NCBI GenBank assembly: GCA_021432635.1
Contig: MU270056.1
Coordinates: 124,001-188,000 of the forward strand
From: Thozetella sp. PMI_491
Taxonomy: Eukaryota > Ascomycota > Sordariomycetes > Chaetosphaeriales > Chaetosphaeriaceae
DNA: 64,000 bases
Direction of reading: 5' to 3'
Shown here: in pieces, positions 23,972-35,974 of the stretch
Numbering within the stretch: the stretch's first letter is position 1
How the letters are laid out: the number at the start of each line of letters is the position of its first letter
Notes under the pieces: generated by a model
What the model was told of the DNA's origin: nothing
Seen by the model: the letters and a program-made list of their open reading frames with translations, nothing else
The model's database searches: none
Translations under genes and position numbers: made by a program

Positions 23972-25464
23972 TTACGCACCACCGGCGCTGGTGCAGGCGG
24001 TCTCCTGGGCATTGCAATCAGCGACAGTGGAGCCCTGAACCTTTCCGGCGTTGACTGCGTCGGCGCAGGCATTGTTCTGGATGGCGCAGGCGCGCTGGAC
24101 GGCGGCGGCCTTGTTCACGAAGGTGTTTCCGTTAACCGAGAAGGGCCGGGTTTTGTCACCGGAGTCAGCGACCGCCGGGGCCGCGATACCTCCGATGGCT
24201 CCACCCGCCTTGTTGTTGCCCGTAGTAGCGGCGGCGGAGGTAGCCTTCGAGGCAGCGGAGGTGGCCTTAGTTGCCCCCGCGTTGCCGCCCTTGGCCGTTG
24301 TTGCCTGTGCGGCAGCGGATGCTGAGTTACCAGTTCCAGCTGAAGATTGCGCACCCGAGGTGTTACCTTTGTTTCCATTGTTTCCAGTGGCTGCGTTCCC
24401 GGTGTTTCCAGTGGCCGCGTTCCCAGTGTTTCCAGTGGCCGCGTTGCCAGTGTTGCCGCCATTACCGGCATTGTTGCCGCCGCCGTTTCCGCCGACCGTG
24501 AAGTACCGGCAGTCGTCCTGGGCTCCGCGCTGAGCGACAGGCATGAGGACGGGCTGGTGGTTCGACGCCGAGGACATGGTGCACACGCGGTAGTTACCGG
24601 CCGGGAGGCCGCCCGTCACGGTGGCCGTGAGGCCGCCGTTGCCGTCGCCGGCATCGTTGATTCCCTTGAAGAAGGCGAACTTGGTGGCGTCCAGAGGGGT
24701 GGTGGGGCTCAGGGTGTTTCCGGTATCCTGGATGGTAATGTGAGTGTGGCCAACAATTTGGTTGCCCTTGAGGTCCTGGGGGGCCGAGTAGTAGGTGCTG
24801 GTGGCATTGGTGAAGGAACCAGCCGCAAGGTTGGCAACCTTGATCTGCACATTGAAGTCCTTGCTGGCCTGGAGGTTCTGGCCGTTGGTGGGGTTAAGGA
24901 TCACGGTAGAAACCATGTTGGCCTTCGGCGGGATCTTGCCCATGGCTGTCGAAGGCGGTCGGTGGTTAGAAGGGAAAGGGCTCGCACTGGGATCGCTCCA
25001 AAACAGAGCATGTAGAATCTTGACTCACGAATTCCATTGCAAGAGCCTGCTGTGTTCTGCAGGCCGTTGGTCAGGGTCTGTCCAGAGCAGAAGTTGATGA
25101 AGTTGGCGGTGTCACTGCGTAAATATACAAAACATTAGCCTATCTGCTGTTATATTCGGACGACGGGATTCGGGGTGACTAACGTGGCCGAGTTGACCTG
25201 ACCGTCGGCAGCGACGCCGTTTTGTTGTCCGGTTGAGGCGGAGCCGGTCTGGACAGCATTGGCAGCCAGGCAGGTGTTCGACGCAGCATTGTTGTTACCG
25301 CCGGCGTTGTTCTGCTGGCCACCAGCGTTCTGCTGGCCGCCCCGGTTGGCGCCGTTCCGATTCTGCCTGGATTCCAGGATGGGCGAGCGGTACTGATGGA
25401 GAGTGCCAGCCTCAGCAACGGCAGCCAGACCCATGAGGGCCACGATGGCAGTCTTCATCATCAT
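23972..25464 (-). CDS. Secreted Gly/Asn-rich fungal protein (family often mislabelled 'ribosomal protein S17')
   Basis: Extracellular or wall-associated protein of unknown function. Exons are 25464-25184, 25114-25029 and 24945-23972, giving 446 aa. A signal peptide (MMMKTAIVALMGLAAVAEA) is followed by an Asn/Gln/Gly-rich linker. The conserved domain then reads DTANFINFCSGQTLTNGLQ, GSCNGIPMGKIP, IVGHTHITIQDTGNTLSPT, FFKGINDAGDG, LPAGNYRVCT and NHQPVLMPVAQRGAQDDC. This domain is widespread in fungal secretomes and I recall its wrong database label; it has nothing to do with ribosomes. After the domain come tandem GNTGNAAT repeats, an Ala/Thr-rich stretch, and a C-terminal four-cysteine segment (RACAIQNNACAD to the final TACTSAGGA). 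Splicing reconstructs the family-specific SCNGIPMG, which supports the exon borders. No GPI signal is evident. Confidence 0.85.
24356..24465 (-). repeat. 24-bp tandem coding repeat (GNTGNAAT)
   Basis: Within the secreted Gly/Asn-rich protein, a 24-bp unit encoding GNTGNAAT is repeated about three to four times with near identity, followed by a diverged copy (GNNGNKGN). Such a repeat can change in copy number between strains. Confidence 0.75.
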
Positions 25465-28400
25465 CTTGTCGGTTGGTCGAGGTCGATCGAAGGCGAGGTA
25501 AGAATTGAAGGGTGAATTCCACAATAAGTTGGTTCCAGACCGGTTTGTTCGAAAAAAAAGACTTGTCGGAAGGGGCGCTTGTCGAAAGGAGGCCGACGAA
25601 GTAAAGCTTGTAGTATTTACACCTTGGTTGGGAGAAAGGAACGAATGAATGAATGGAAGACACAACCAGGCGCACAAGGCAAAGGAAAAAACGTCTCGTA
25701 GAGAGTCAGAGAAATGAACGGACAGAGCTTGCTGGACCTGAGAGGAAAGTCATGTATAAGAAGGAGGCCAAGACTTCGACATCTTATACCTTGTCCGCCA
25801 AGCAGTTTCGAGCCCCAGCAAATTGTCTAGAGCCAGTAGCGCCAAGCTTTTGGCGGCCGGGGCAGCCTGCAGCGTCATGGTTGCGATGGTAGCGACAGGA
25901 GCTGTTTGGAACTTTGGCGGAGGCCGAGGAGGTCAAGCGAGGCCGCTAGGGCTCCACGATCCCAAAACGCGGTGCAGGGAGATGAGGAAAGGAGGCCACT
26001 GTAAGGGGAGCTCTAGCCTCAAACCCATTGGGGGTGGGAAGGGGAGGGGGGGCCCTGTGGGCCCCGCCTGGGGTCCCGCTCAGCATGGGACGCCTTGCAG
26101 CAGCGGTACTGCAGGGCGCCCGTAGGGAAGGCTGAGTTCGTGCAGGACCGTCCCTGGTTCCTGCATCTGGTCGATTGGACGAGCGAAAAGAAGGGAACAG
26201 AGAAAATCACCCGCCTAAAAAAAATCATATCGACATGCCCGCCCTGCATCGCCTCGCACATTATCTGCGATGCTTTGGAAGCGAGCCGTGTGCTCTCGAA
26301 GATCATAGCACATCATCAATGGCAATCGAGGGCGCAGCGACCAGCCCCGTTTGTACCTCCAGCTCGGACAAGAGGTACCTGTCCAGGGACGACGGCCAGG
26401 GGTTTGGTGGGTCTCATCTTCCCGTCCCAAGCAGAGAAGAGCAGAAAAGATGGGCCAGAAAGGAGGGATGGCAGCTGGCTGCTGGGTGAACGTCTGGGTT
26501 GCGCAGTGCGGTGTCCGGGTCCTGGGTCCGACACGGACTGGCACGCTGTGGCTCTGGCAACAGTGGAGAGACAGCAGAGAGTTGAGGCTCACACTGGAGA
26601 CGTCACAGAGACCCTTGTCCGAAACCCAGCGAGCCTGATCTTCGTTGGTGCAGCCGCCCAGATTGGCCTAGCGCCCCCGGGATGAGGCGAAGCGAACTCT
26701 AGGCGGCTCAGAGCCACTTTTGACGTCGTCTCTTGTCTTTGGGTCTAGTCGCCGCTGCTTTTCCTTTTCCCACCGCTCCCCCCACCGTTTCGCTGTCTTG
26801 CCATCGCCGTCGGGCTGTGGGTTCACCCACGCGCGCCAAGCCTTTTTCGCATGGCATTCACCAGATGATGGTAGCCCCTCCCCCTCATCCTGTAGAATCG
26901 CGGAAGCCCGGCAGGGCGGGCAGCGACGGAGGCGGAACGGTACGGAAACGGAGCCCGGACGGCATGGATACGGGGTACCTTGGCAACCCTGAGGCGCTAC
27001 TTTTCACCTGCGTCTTTTCGGCAGGAAATGATCACAGGATCTGAGCCCAGGACCGAATCTGGGAACCCGGAGCGCAACCATCGTCCCTTCTAATGATTTT
27101 CAGAGATTTTCCGCAGCTGGTGATCATATTACCCTATCAAGCTGTGTATGCGGTGCGAGGGCGGCGGTGCTGTCAAAGCCATTGAGGCCCGTCCAAGTTC
27201 ATGTTAGTCGCGCGGCAGGCGCTATGGTAGCGCCTACTAACATTTGCGCTCCGCCAAGCCCGCCGTTCGGCTCACTCCCGAACGTGTTGGCTGAACGGTA
27301 GCTGGAGACCATACCTTATTACTTTCCATTGTACTGTAGAGAGTCGGAGGTGGGGCCGCCCGGCTTCCGGCACCAAATTAAACGTGGGCCCTTCAAAGCA
27401 CCTGCCTTCTCCCAGTAGCCACCCCCCCCCCTTTCCCTATTGTAAACTTTGTACTAGTACCAAGGTGGAGAGCTATTGTCGGTTGCAGTTTTAAGGTTAT
27501 TGGACAAGCGCCGCATTCAATCCGACAGAAGCCAGGGCCCAGCAACCCATAAGGAAAAGCTTATGGGGCCGAAGAATCTTGCCCATGTACTGTACAAACC
27601 ATGGCGCGCGCTGGGCGGGTACGGATGGACCTTTACGAGGAACACTCTAGAATGGGATGGGGCGCACCAGTCCCGTTGCAGGTGCAGCCCCCTTCCCTTT
27701 CCCTTCACCTAGGATCAGATCTGGGAGGTGAGACTTTAGCTGGTGTCATCTCTTCCCCGTCTCTTCCTCGCACCTGAAGGGGCCCCGGTCGCCGCTGTTT
27801 CCTTGACCCGGGGTGACCCTGGGTGTGGAGGGAAGGAGGCGACTCTTCCCGAGGGGGAGGGGCAGCCCTTTCTCGCAGGCTTGCACCCCGAACTCGAACC
27901 GATCGGGACCCAGCTTAAGGAGAGATCCTCCCAAATGCAGGACGAATGCAGGATATACGCAGGAAACGGCAATTACACCTGCCCGGAGATATGGCCCAGC
28001 CCCTGCGCGCAACTCGACCCCCGACCTCTGCTGGGGACCCATGAGAAAATATCAGACCACAATGACGGCCCCAACGCCGGTGTTGCTTGACCCGACCTCT
28101 ATAGTGGAGATTCTCCCATCGTCAACTGCCATCCCATCAGCGGTCGGTCCGGAAGCAAGGCGCTCCATTACCGCGCCGCCCCCCTCTTCTCAAAACACTT
28201 CTCCCCAAAACGGCAGTCGATTCTTGCTTACCGCTGGGTCAACCACCACGTGCACTGGGAGCGATCCAGGCCGTGAAGCCGCACACCCGTCTACGCCGCT
28301 GCAACCTACCCGACGGTGAGAAGATCTTCAGACGAGCACCAGGGTGAGGCGACGACCCCTTGAAGGCGAAGGGGGATGGAGACAGGTACTATGTAGACAG

Positions 28401-29808
28401 GCACCTGATATACCGGCCCACTCAGAGAGCGCTTCTAGATCTGCGCGGCTCGCCGGTATGTACCTCTTGCTCCCTTGGTGCTAGCTACTACGTAGGCTGA
28501 ACTTTCGGACGGCAGCATTGTCACGAACCCCTCACGAGACGACATCTGTTGAGCGCAGGGTATCAAAAGCAGCCACCACGAGCCAGTAAGCCGCCAAGGG
28601 CCGCCTGCTGACAGATATCTGCGACCCATGCCACTTCAATTTGGCCCGTCTTGGCGGCCAGTTGGTCACCAACTGCAGCCATAAACTCCGAAGTGCTCCC
28701 GCGGGGGCGCAACGCGCTTAGCATCTTTGCGGAAGGATGTGGCAGAGGGAGGGAGAGAAACCGCCAAGAAACGTATAAAATGCTTAATGCGCATCGATCG
28801 CAGTGCGGCAGGGCCCCCGGACAACGCCCAGTGGCGTGCACAAATTTGGCTGGAAATGTCGGTGCCTCGTCCGTCGAAGGAATTAATCTCTGTGTTGTCG
28901 GAGGGGAAGCCTGCGAGTTTCGAGCGCTGTCCGAAACGAGGCCCTGCCCCAGCTGAAACCGCGTCGATCATCACGTGCAGGGGGCTACAGTGGACAGAAA
29001 CAAACTTCCAGGGGCCCTCAAGGCGAGGAAACAATTGTTCCAGCAGTGTACAGCTTCGAGCAGGGGGCGTGATGAAGGGGGAGCGAGAGAGGAAGAGAGC
29101 CAAGAATCCTTGCTTAAACACTGGGTTGCCCTCAGAGGTGCAGGACGACCTGAGGACTCATCGGGATCGAAACGTCCCAAGTCACTAAACCCTCCCCTGC
29201 GCCCAGGGACTGAGACGGGGCTTGCTCTCAACCTAGATGGGGCTATCGTCCCTAGGCTGGCTGTTGAAGTGTGTCGCTTCCTGGTCGTTGGCACCTAGCT
29301 CGGGAGTATCGGCAACGCCTGCTCCATTGCCAAACCCAACTTCCCCATTTGCATGTCGAGGAAGCTTTTGATCGCCGGAACGAAACCTGTACTTCCCTCA
29401 ACTTGATTCACTAGAGGTAGGACGGAGCATGGGGTGTTGTGCGGAGCACATCAAGGCTGGCGGCGGTATTATACGAGTCAATCTCTACCCAGTTTGGCAC
29501 TGCGTGATGCTTCTGCAGAGCGATGGCGCGTCGCGTGCATCATGAGCGATCGACCGGGAAGATCAAGCAAGAGATGTGTGGTGGCGGCCTATCCATGGTC
29601 ACCCATCAATCTGTGCCGATTCCCATTACCCGGCTAGTTACACAACCGATCTTCGGTTCCGCGGCGTGGACCCCGAGCACATCAGTACAGACTGACGCTC
29701 TCACGCCGACCTTTGGTCCAATGTTTCCAACCAGTCCCCCCTATACCCTTCCGCCATCCTTCGAGAAGAACACTGCGTTGTAGCAACCGACCCTGCCCTT
29801 AGGCGATC
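25465..29808. other. Intergenic region of about 4.3 kb
   Basis: The left end carries the promoter and leader of the secreted Gly/Asn-rich protein; a TATAAG-like element on the minus strand lies near 25784-25790. The right end is the 3' side of the S1 nuclease gene. Between them I find only short overlapping frames without recognisable domains. Confidence 0.5.
25643..25656 (-). promoter_or_regulatory. CCATTCATTCATTC element in the secreted-protein leader/promoter
   Basis: On the minus strand the 14-mer CCATTCATTCATTC lies 179-192 bases upstream of the start of the secreted Gly/Asn-rich protein. The identical 14-mer occurs upstream of the small secreted peptide gene at 40352-40365. A role in shared regulation is inference. 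Confidence 0.35.
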
Positions 29809-30910
29809 TTACAAGTCAGGCACCATCGAATCGACGGCGCTCTCCGCGCTGGTGATGCTGGCGACGATCAAATCCAGCCACTTAGCCAGCCGGTAGCCAG
29901 CACGGGCGATCTGAATCTCGACCACGGGGGCAGCGGCCAAATAGTAGTCCGTTCCCAATTCCTGCCCTTTGATGGCCGCGGCGCCTTGAGGTAAGACTAG
30001 ATAACACCACCCCAGATTAGCCCTCACACTTGTCCGATCCGTCTCTTTTCCCCCTCGCGGGCGGTACGCGGAGTTCGGCAACATAGTGCCACGGAAGGGT
30101 TATATGACTCACCTGTACTGCACACATATCTGTTCGCCTCCCGAGCCCATCCGAGAGCCGTTGAAATGGAGTCCTCAAGATCGAGGCCTTGCGACCACGT
30201 CTCGCTCTCGTACTTGAACTTGCCGGCGTGGATCTCGTGCGTCAACTCCTCGGCCCAGCGCTGCGCGTCGATGTAGTTCCTCCCCCGCCTCACCCCTCCG
30301 ACAAGCTTCTCCGGGATGCTGCTGTCCCAGACGTGGTGAAGGTTGTACTCGTGCCTCTCGAAGAGGACGGGAATGCCGTTCCCGCCCCGAGAGACGTCCT
30401 CGTCGTGCAGCGGCTGATGGATGTCTCCGACGAAATGGATGACGAACTTGGCGGCTTGGTTCCTGCGCCATTCGGGAAGGTTGCTGTCTAGGATCTGCGC
30501 CGTGTAGTTTTGGATCGCGCTGACGACGCATCCCTCCTCCTTGCAGTCCCTCTCAAAGTCGACATTGCAATCAGTCGGCGGGGTGTCTTTCGCATCGATA
30601 AAGTGAAACACGCCGGTGAAGTGGCCCCATTTCGTGTACCGGATCGAGTCCGCCCAAGTTGCGACACCGGCGAGATAGTGCTCGGTGTCGTTGCGCAGAA
30701 GGCCCTGGAAGTAGGCAGCCGTCTCGTTCGACACGAAGTTGGAGGCGAGATATGCGACGGAGATGTGACCAAAACCTACAAAGCAGAGCAAGGAACGGTT
30801 AGCTTGGGCTCTTCTGTAAGCTCTGGTGCAGATACTGGAGATGCCGTACCACCCCACGCCAGCGCACCCGGCAGAACGGCAAGGCTGGCTGCGACCGAGA
30901 TTGACTTCAT
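29809..30910 (-). CDS. Secreted S1/P1-type single-strand nuclease
   Basis: Zinc-dependent extracellular nuclease that degrades single-stranded DNA and RNA and releases 3'-phosphate groups (S1/P1 family). Exons are 30910-30850, 30775-30113 and 29996-29809, giving 303 aa. The signal peptide ends in LAWG, so the mature enzyme would start with the metal-binding Trp19, the family's N-terminal ligand; GFGH supplies His24. Further expected ligand motifs are WADSIR, VFHFID and FVIHFVGDIHQPLHDED, and NLHHVWD. The last exon gives the conserved DYYLAAAPVVEIQIARAGYRLAKWLD end. Three N-glycosylation sequons are visible (NET, NDT and NYT). Both splice junctions were chosen because they restore family sequence (AWGGFGH and CSTVLPQGAAAIKGQEL). 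Confidence 0.92.
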
Positions 30911-31800
30911 GGCTGCTGTGGCGCTCAATTGAACTAGTGAGTTGAGCTTGGTCTGGGAGATAGAGTTGAGATAGTATCGAGCTAGAGCTGTGGCCGACGC
31001 GGGCAGGAAGGGGGCTTATTAGGCAGCCGGCGCGAGAGGGAGCCCTGTGGTGGTGGTGGGCTGTGGTCGCGGCTGGTTAACCTCGAGGCAACTTCATAGG
31101 GTCGAGGCTCTCGGCAGCCGCCAGCCTCGGGTTGGCGGAGAAACCTCTGGGCGAATGAAATCCCCACGTTCCCAGTCCTCATGACCGGCTCGACTGCTGC
31201 TCAGCTGACGCAGGCAAAAAGAGTGTCGATGGTCTGTCATCTTGTCAGACAGGGCGGAGGATCGAGAGCCGATGCGAAAAGCCTCCGTGCCAGCCGTCGG
31301 GGACGGGAGAGACTCTTGAGGCTCCTAGGTAACAATGTCTTTGCTAGGCCGAGAGCTCGAAGTGTTCCTGGAAGAAAAGAGGCCAATGACCTCACCGCCC
31401 GGATCGGGAAAGCGCGCACAAGAGGGGCATCTTGCAGGCGGGAAGGAGGACCCAGTTCCTGGCCGCCGGTCCTCTGCCCGCCCAACCAGAGCAAAGCAGT
31501 TTGTGCGCGGGTGGGCAGGCCGGGTCCGTCATTGGTCCATTGGCCCCAAGCGCACCTGGACATTGTCCACAATGGGACACAAGCCTTATCTGCCCTCTGA
31601 TAAGAGAGCGCCGCTACTGATCCTCGGCCGGGGCTTGGTTGGACTCTTTTTCTCGGAAATCCAGTCACACGCTCACCTTGACTCCCCTCCCACGTATTCA
31701 ACGTGGGCCACCTGATTGCTGTCCGCATATATAGTACCGGGGCACAGCTTTTCCGCTGCCCAAGCTGTCCTTCGAGCTCTTCCGGGACCACATCACCAGC
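30911..31800. other. Shared head-to-head promoter region of the S1 nuclease and PQ-loop transporter
   Basis: About 890 bp between two divergent start codons. No supportable gene. GC-rich in the middle. Confidence 0.6.
31727..31733 (+). promoter_or_regulatory. Candidate TATA box of the PQ-loop transporter
   Basis: ATATATA-type element about 70 bp before the ATG at 31801, in CGCATATATAGTACC. The position fits a core promoter with a short leader. Confidence 0.4.
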
Positions 31801-33131
31801 ATGGCTGCCCTTATCGCGGCACTGCAGACCGCTACGATGCAGCCTCCGAGCACGGGCGAAGCCCTCTCAGGCGTCTTTGGGAGCATCAGCCTGACGGCCT
31901 GGATATGCCTTCTTGTGGGTCTCGACACACTTCTTGGCTTCTTGGAGAGTCCGCATTCGCTAACTGCCTTCTCCAGCTGCCCCAACTCATCGCCAACTAC
32001 AAGGCGAAGAATGCCGACGGCTTATCAATGGGCTTTCTCTTCATATGGCTGCTCGGCGATGTGACCAACCTCTCGGGTACGTATTTTGCTCTGCTGCCCA
32101 CACTCCCCACCCTTGTCGAGCCATTGCACCCACAGCCGTCCAGCAGCTGTCCCACGTCCGCCATGGCTCGAAAAGCGTGCTCAGAGTGAAAGCTTGTTTC
32201 TATATTTTTGCCTCGATAGGCCGGGTAGGATAGGAGAGTTTTGCTCACGTGCGTGCTCTAAACAGGCGCCTTGTGGGCAGACCTAGCCCCAACAGCCATC
32301 GCACTAGCCAGCTATTTCTGCTTCGCCGACCTGGTTCTTATCAGCCAATGCCTATACTACAATGCGCTCAACGCGCGCCGCCGGGCCCGAAGCCACAACC
32401 AACGCCGCCGTAGGCATGCGTCGGCCGGCACGCAGGGCACCATGGACAGCGACACCACCGCCGTGTCTGAGGCCACCGAGGACGAGCCCCTCCTCCAGCG
32501 TAGCGACTCAGCCGGCCTCCCTGGCTCGCACCGACGGCACTCGGTCCGCCGGAGTGAGAGCAACCTGGACCCTCTGACACGCATCATTACCGGCGAGGAT
32601 GACACCCCTGACAGCAACCCTTGGCTGCACAACACCCTGAGCCTGGCAGCAGTGTGGCTGGTCGGTGCGACTGGGTGGTTCATCAGCTACAAGATGGGGG
32701 CATGGAGTGCTGAAGACAGCGTTCCAAGCGACGAGCCCGATTCCAGTGAACCCACCGCCGTCATCGGGGTCATTCTGGGCTATGCCAGTGCTGTTTGCTA
32801 CCTCTGGTAAGAGACCCTACAATCCCAATATCCCCCAAGTCCAAGTCGGATTTTCTAACGCCCGGAAAGCGCCCGAGTTCCCCAGATCCTCAAGAACTAC
32901 CGCGAGAAGTCGTGCGAGGGCCTTGCCCTGCTGTTCTTCCTACTCTCCCTGACCGGTAACTCTACTTACGGCGCCAGCTTGGTTTCCTACTCCCAGAAGC
33001 CGGAATATCTTGTCAAGACTATTCCCTGGCTGCTGGGATCGCTTGGCACTATCGTCGAAGACTTGATCATCTTCGTGCAGTTCCGTCTGTACGCGCCAGA
33101 CCGCAAGGTCACTGCCACGCACAGTGCTTAA
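31801..33131 (+). CDS. Vacuolar/lysosomal PQ-loop amino-acid transporter, Ypq/PQLC2-like
   Basis: Seven-helix PQ-loop membrane protein; yeast Ypq1-3 and animal PQLC2 export cationic amino acids from vacuole or lysosome. Exons are 31801-31914, 31977-32076, 32266-32806 and 32870-33131, giving 338 aa. The first PQ loop reads LPQLIANYKAKNADGLS (Pro40-Gln41) and the second RVPQILKNYREKSCEGL (Pro256-Gln257). Each is followed by the helix with LLGDVTNLSG or LSLTGNSTYG. A long hydrophilic loop between the repeats is rich in Arg, Ser and acidic residues (DEPLLQRSDSAG, RRHSVRRSESN) and is a likely site of phosphorylation or sorting; EPLLQ resembles an acidic dileucine vacuolar-sorting motif. All introns interrupt conserved segments, and joining restores both loops. 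Confidence 0.9.
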
Positions 33132-34984
33132 CCCCTTCTAAGGGCTATGGCTTACTGTCCTCTACGACGGCTCATTGACGCCATCATTTTGTTTCCCTCC
33201 CTCCGAGCATAGGCGTGCTAGGTTAGTGAAGGGCATGAAGGCGTTATTGGCATTATATGGCGTTATGGTGTGATTCATCTGGTTTGTTCGTTTTTCTTCT
33301 CGAATACGAAATGGCCATAACCCGGTTGGCTTTTTGTCAACCCCATCTGTATTGATCGGTGATGGCAGCATATGTAGGTAGAGCCAAGGGGACAATAGTA
33401 GAATGAGAATTTGTAGTTTTTATACGCTCCTTACCCAGTTGTCTGGCCTTGAATCCGATCTAGCTCCCATACCCATGCAGCTCAGAAACAGGCTTAGCTA
33501 AATATTGCCCAGCCTCCTTGTCCGCAGCCGTTACAGTCAATGAATGGCCAAAGATCCATTTCGCAGAACCGAATCAGCATTACAGTCTTCGGTTCGGTCC
33601 GTGGGTGCCATCGTGGATTGAGATGGGCGAGTCCTTTGCGACAAGCCTCAAGGTCCCCTTTGTTATATTTGATCGTCCTTTCTCTTTCCTAGACAGTCGT
33701 ATGGTTCGCGCCTGAGGCTTTGGAACAATGCGCTGCCTGCCTTGTCACTAGGCACGAACAACTAGTTCTATGCTTCGCTATGTTAAAGCCAGTTGAGCAG
33801 GAATAAGGCATAAGAGCAATCAGCCGTGGCATCCCCTGGTGGCTGCCAACCAGAGTGCAATGGGGAGCCGCACATATGGATGGAGAGGAAGAAGGGGGTT
33901 CTGGTTGGCGATTGCAATGGGACTAATAGGTCAGAGCGCTTTCGCCCATCATGTCCTCTTAGACGTCCTCAACCTAGCAGGGAGATTTGATAGGACCACC
34001 AGCTCACTAGTGCGGTACTACCCGATATTAAAACTTCAAGCAGGAAAAGGGGCAGACCGACGATTTTCAGGCGTTTGTACGGGGCTACTCGTGAGCTTTG
34101 TTCTGCAAAGACCCCTGGGCCAGTTTATTTCGGATAAGCTTGATGGCACCGCAATTTATCCAGAGCATTGCCGGTCCCGTCTGGACTCCCTCACCCACCG
34201 CCCGGGCCAGATCCTGCGCCTCGGTCATTTGGACATGGTCATTCCCAATATGCCTTGATGCGAGCGATAGAGCATGGGTCTTATAGGGTTCGCTCCGTCG
34301 TCCGACGATGCAACATATCTCGTCCCGCGAGCGACGCCTACGTCGCTGCGGCTCCGTCGGGTAGCGGCACGGGCAATGCATCTCGCGACGACGGACCTAC
34401 TTGTGGAGCGGCATAGGCTACTGACTCCGGCCTTCGAGGGGAAGGAGACGGAGCGGAGCGAAGGGAGAGGGAAGGGAAGGGGAGGAGGCAGGGAGACGAG
34501 GAAGAGTCGAGTGCCGAGTCGAGAAATATGGAATGCGCGGCTGGGTGGGCAAGGAGGCTAAGCCTCGCAGACCCAACCCCCATCTCAGGCTGTATTCAAC
34601 GAAGGGTGGCCACGGGCCGTAGGTGAGGATCAAACGGATGCTTCTGGCGATCCCAAAAAGTTCCGACGAGAGAGAACCTCCAAGAAACGACATCCGCCGG
34701 CGGCGTATCACCTGCATGCATCATCTGGCGTTTCCGGTGCCAAGGCCGGGAGTGATCCCCCCAAGATCGAACGGAGAATTAAGAGACGCAAACATCTCTT
34801 GGCAGGTTTGCGCACACAAAGGCGTTCGCTGCCGCCGGCAGCCGCCACTACACCAAGGGGAGGGGGGGTCGTGTCGGCGGTGGGTACGCAGAGTTGAAGG
34901 AGGGGGGGGNNNNNNNNNNNNNNNNNNNNNNNNNNNNNNNNNNNNNNNNNNNNNNNNNNNNNNNNNNNNNNNNNNNNNNNNNNN

Positions 34985-35016
<32 letters not shown>

Positions 35017-35974
35017 GGAGGCAAGATGGATGTCAAAAGAAGCTTTCTATTTCCTACGCCTAACGGATCGGTGCTAAGCAGCTGAGTTAAAAAAAACGGC
35101 GCAGGGATGATTGGCCCTCCGCTTGTTGCTAGCGCGAGTGGAGAGAGAGGTCCGGATAGGGACAAGGCAGCTTGTCGCGTGGTGTTGCACATGGAGCTAG
35201 GAGCTGAGGTATGTGCTGTATGAGGCACCGTATGAGGTCATGACGATGAGCCCTTCCCCCAAAAGGGTAGCTCTTCATGCCATTTACAAGGCGAGAAAAC
35301 TGCGAGCCTTTCAGGCGTAGCTGGGATCGCTCGCCCAAAAAGCCACGCGCCGCCTCGCCAATGGCAGACAGCTTTGAACAGCTTGACAGCGGACAGGTTC
35401 GCTCTACCCCCCTCGATTGGGACCGGAGGCGGGCCACTAGGGGCGCTTGCTGTGGCTGCCGCAATTAGCAACCCAGACAAACCAGGCCCTCTCCTGCCTC
35501 TCCAGGGCGCCACCTGCAGTAGGTACGCGCACCTTCTCTGGCCACGCGCAGATCCCGCCCGTTCCCTTTGTCCCTGATTGTTGTGCCGGCTGGGCAGGCG
35601 CGTGCTATGGACAGGCAATTCATATCCACCACCCCCGGTCCATATCCCTCTCGGGCCACCCTCGTCTGCCCCAACCCGGAGGCTTCTAACAGCAACGCTT
35701 CCCGCCCTCCCTCGGGTGCTTCCCAACGGTGGGCCAGCCCCAGAGTGTTCACTTCTTCCGCTCTTGGGTTCCGGGTATTTCGTCGTACAAATTCGAGTGA
35801 GGCCCTCTCTCGTCCCATCCGGCTGGGCCCTACTTGCATCTGTATCTTCTCTCTTTCGCTTTCCTGCCGAGGCTTGCATTCCCTCCTCCCCGATCTCTCT
35901 TCTCTTTGGCTCTCGGCAGCTTGGCTCGGTGTCCTCGCTTGCTGCCCTCGAGAGATACACGGCAGCATTCCAGC
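33132..35974. other. Intergenic region with an assembly gap
   Basis: No supportable gene. A plus-strand frame at 33839-34258 starts with a hydrophobic segment but shows no domain. The region contains the 75-N gap, and a pyrimidine-rich leader precedes the aspartic protease. Frames that cross the gap and read as poly-glycine are artefacts. Confidence 0.5.
34902..35013. other. Assembly gap (75 N) inside a poly-G tract
   Basis: N from 34910 to 34984, preceded by 8 G and followed by 29 G. The assembly most likely broke in a long G homopolymer, so the true sequence may be just G, or something unknown. Confidence 0.95.

Noticed and set aside
26095-26685. 196-codon plus-strand frame
   Set aside because: No recognisable motif and several overlapping frames of similar size on the other strand.
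31237-31791. 184-codon minus-strand frame in the nuclease/transporter promoter region
   Set aside because: Lies in a shared promoter, has no motif and overlaps equally long frames on the plus strand.
34623-35228. Poly-glycine/poly-proline frames on both strands across 34.9 kb
   Set aside because: They are produced by the G homopolymer and the 75-N assembly gap.
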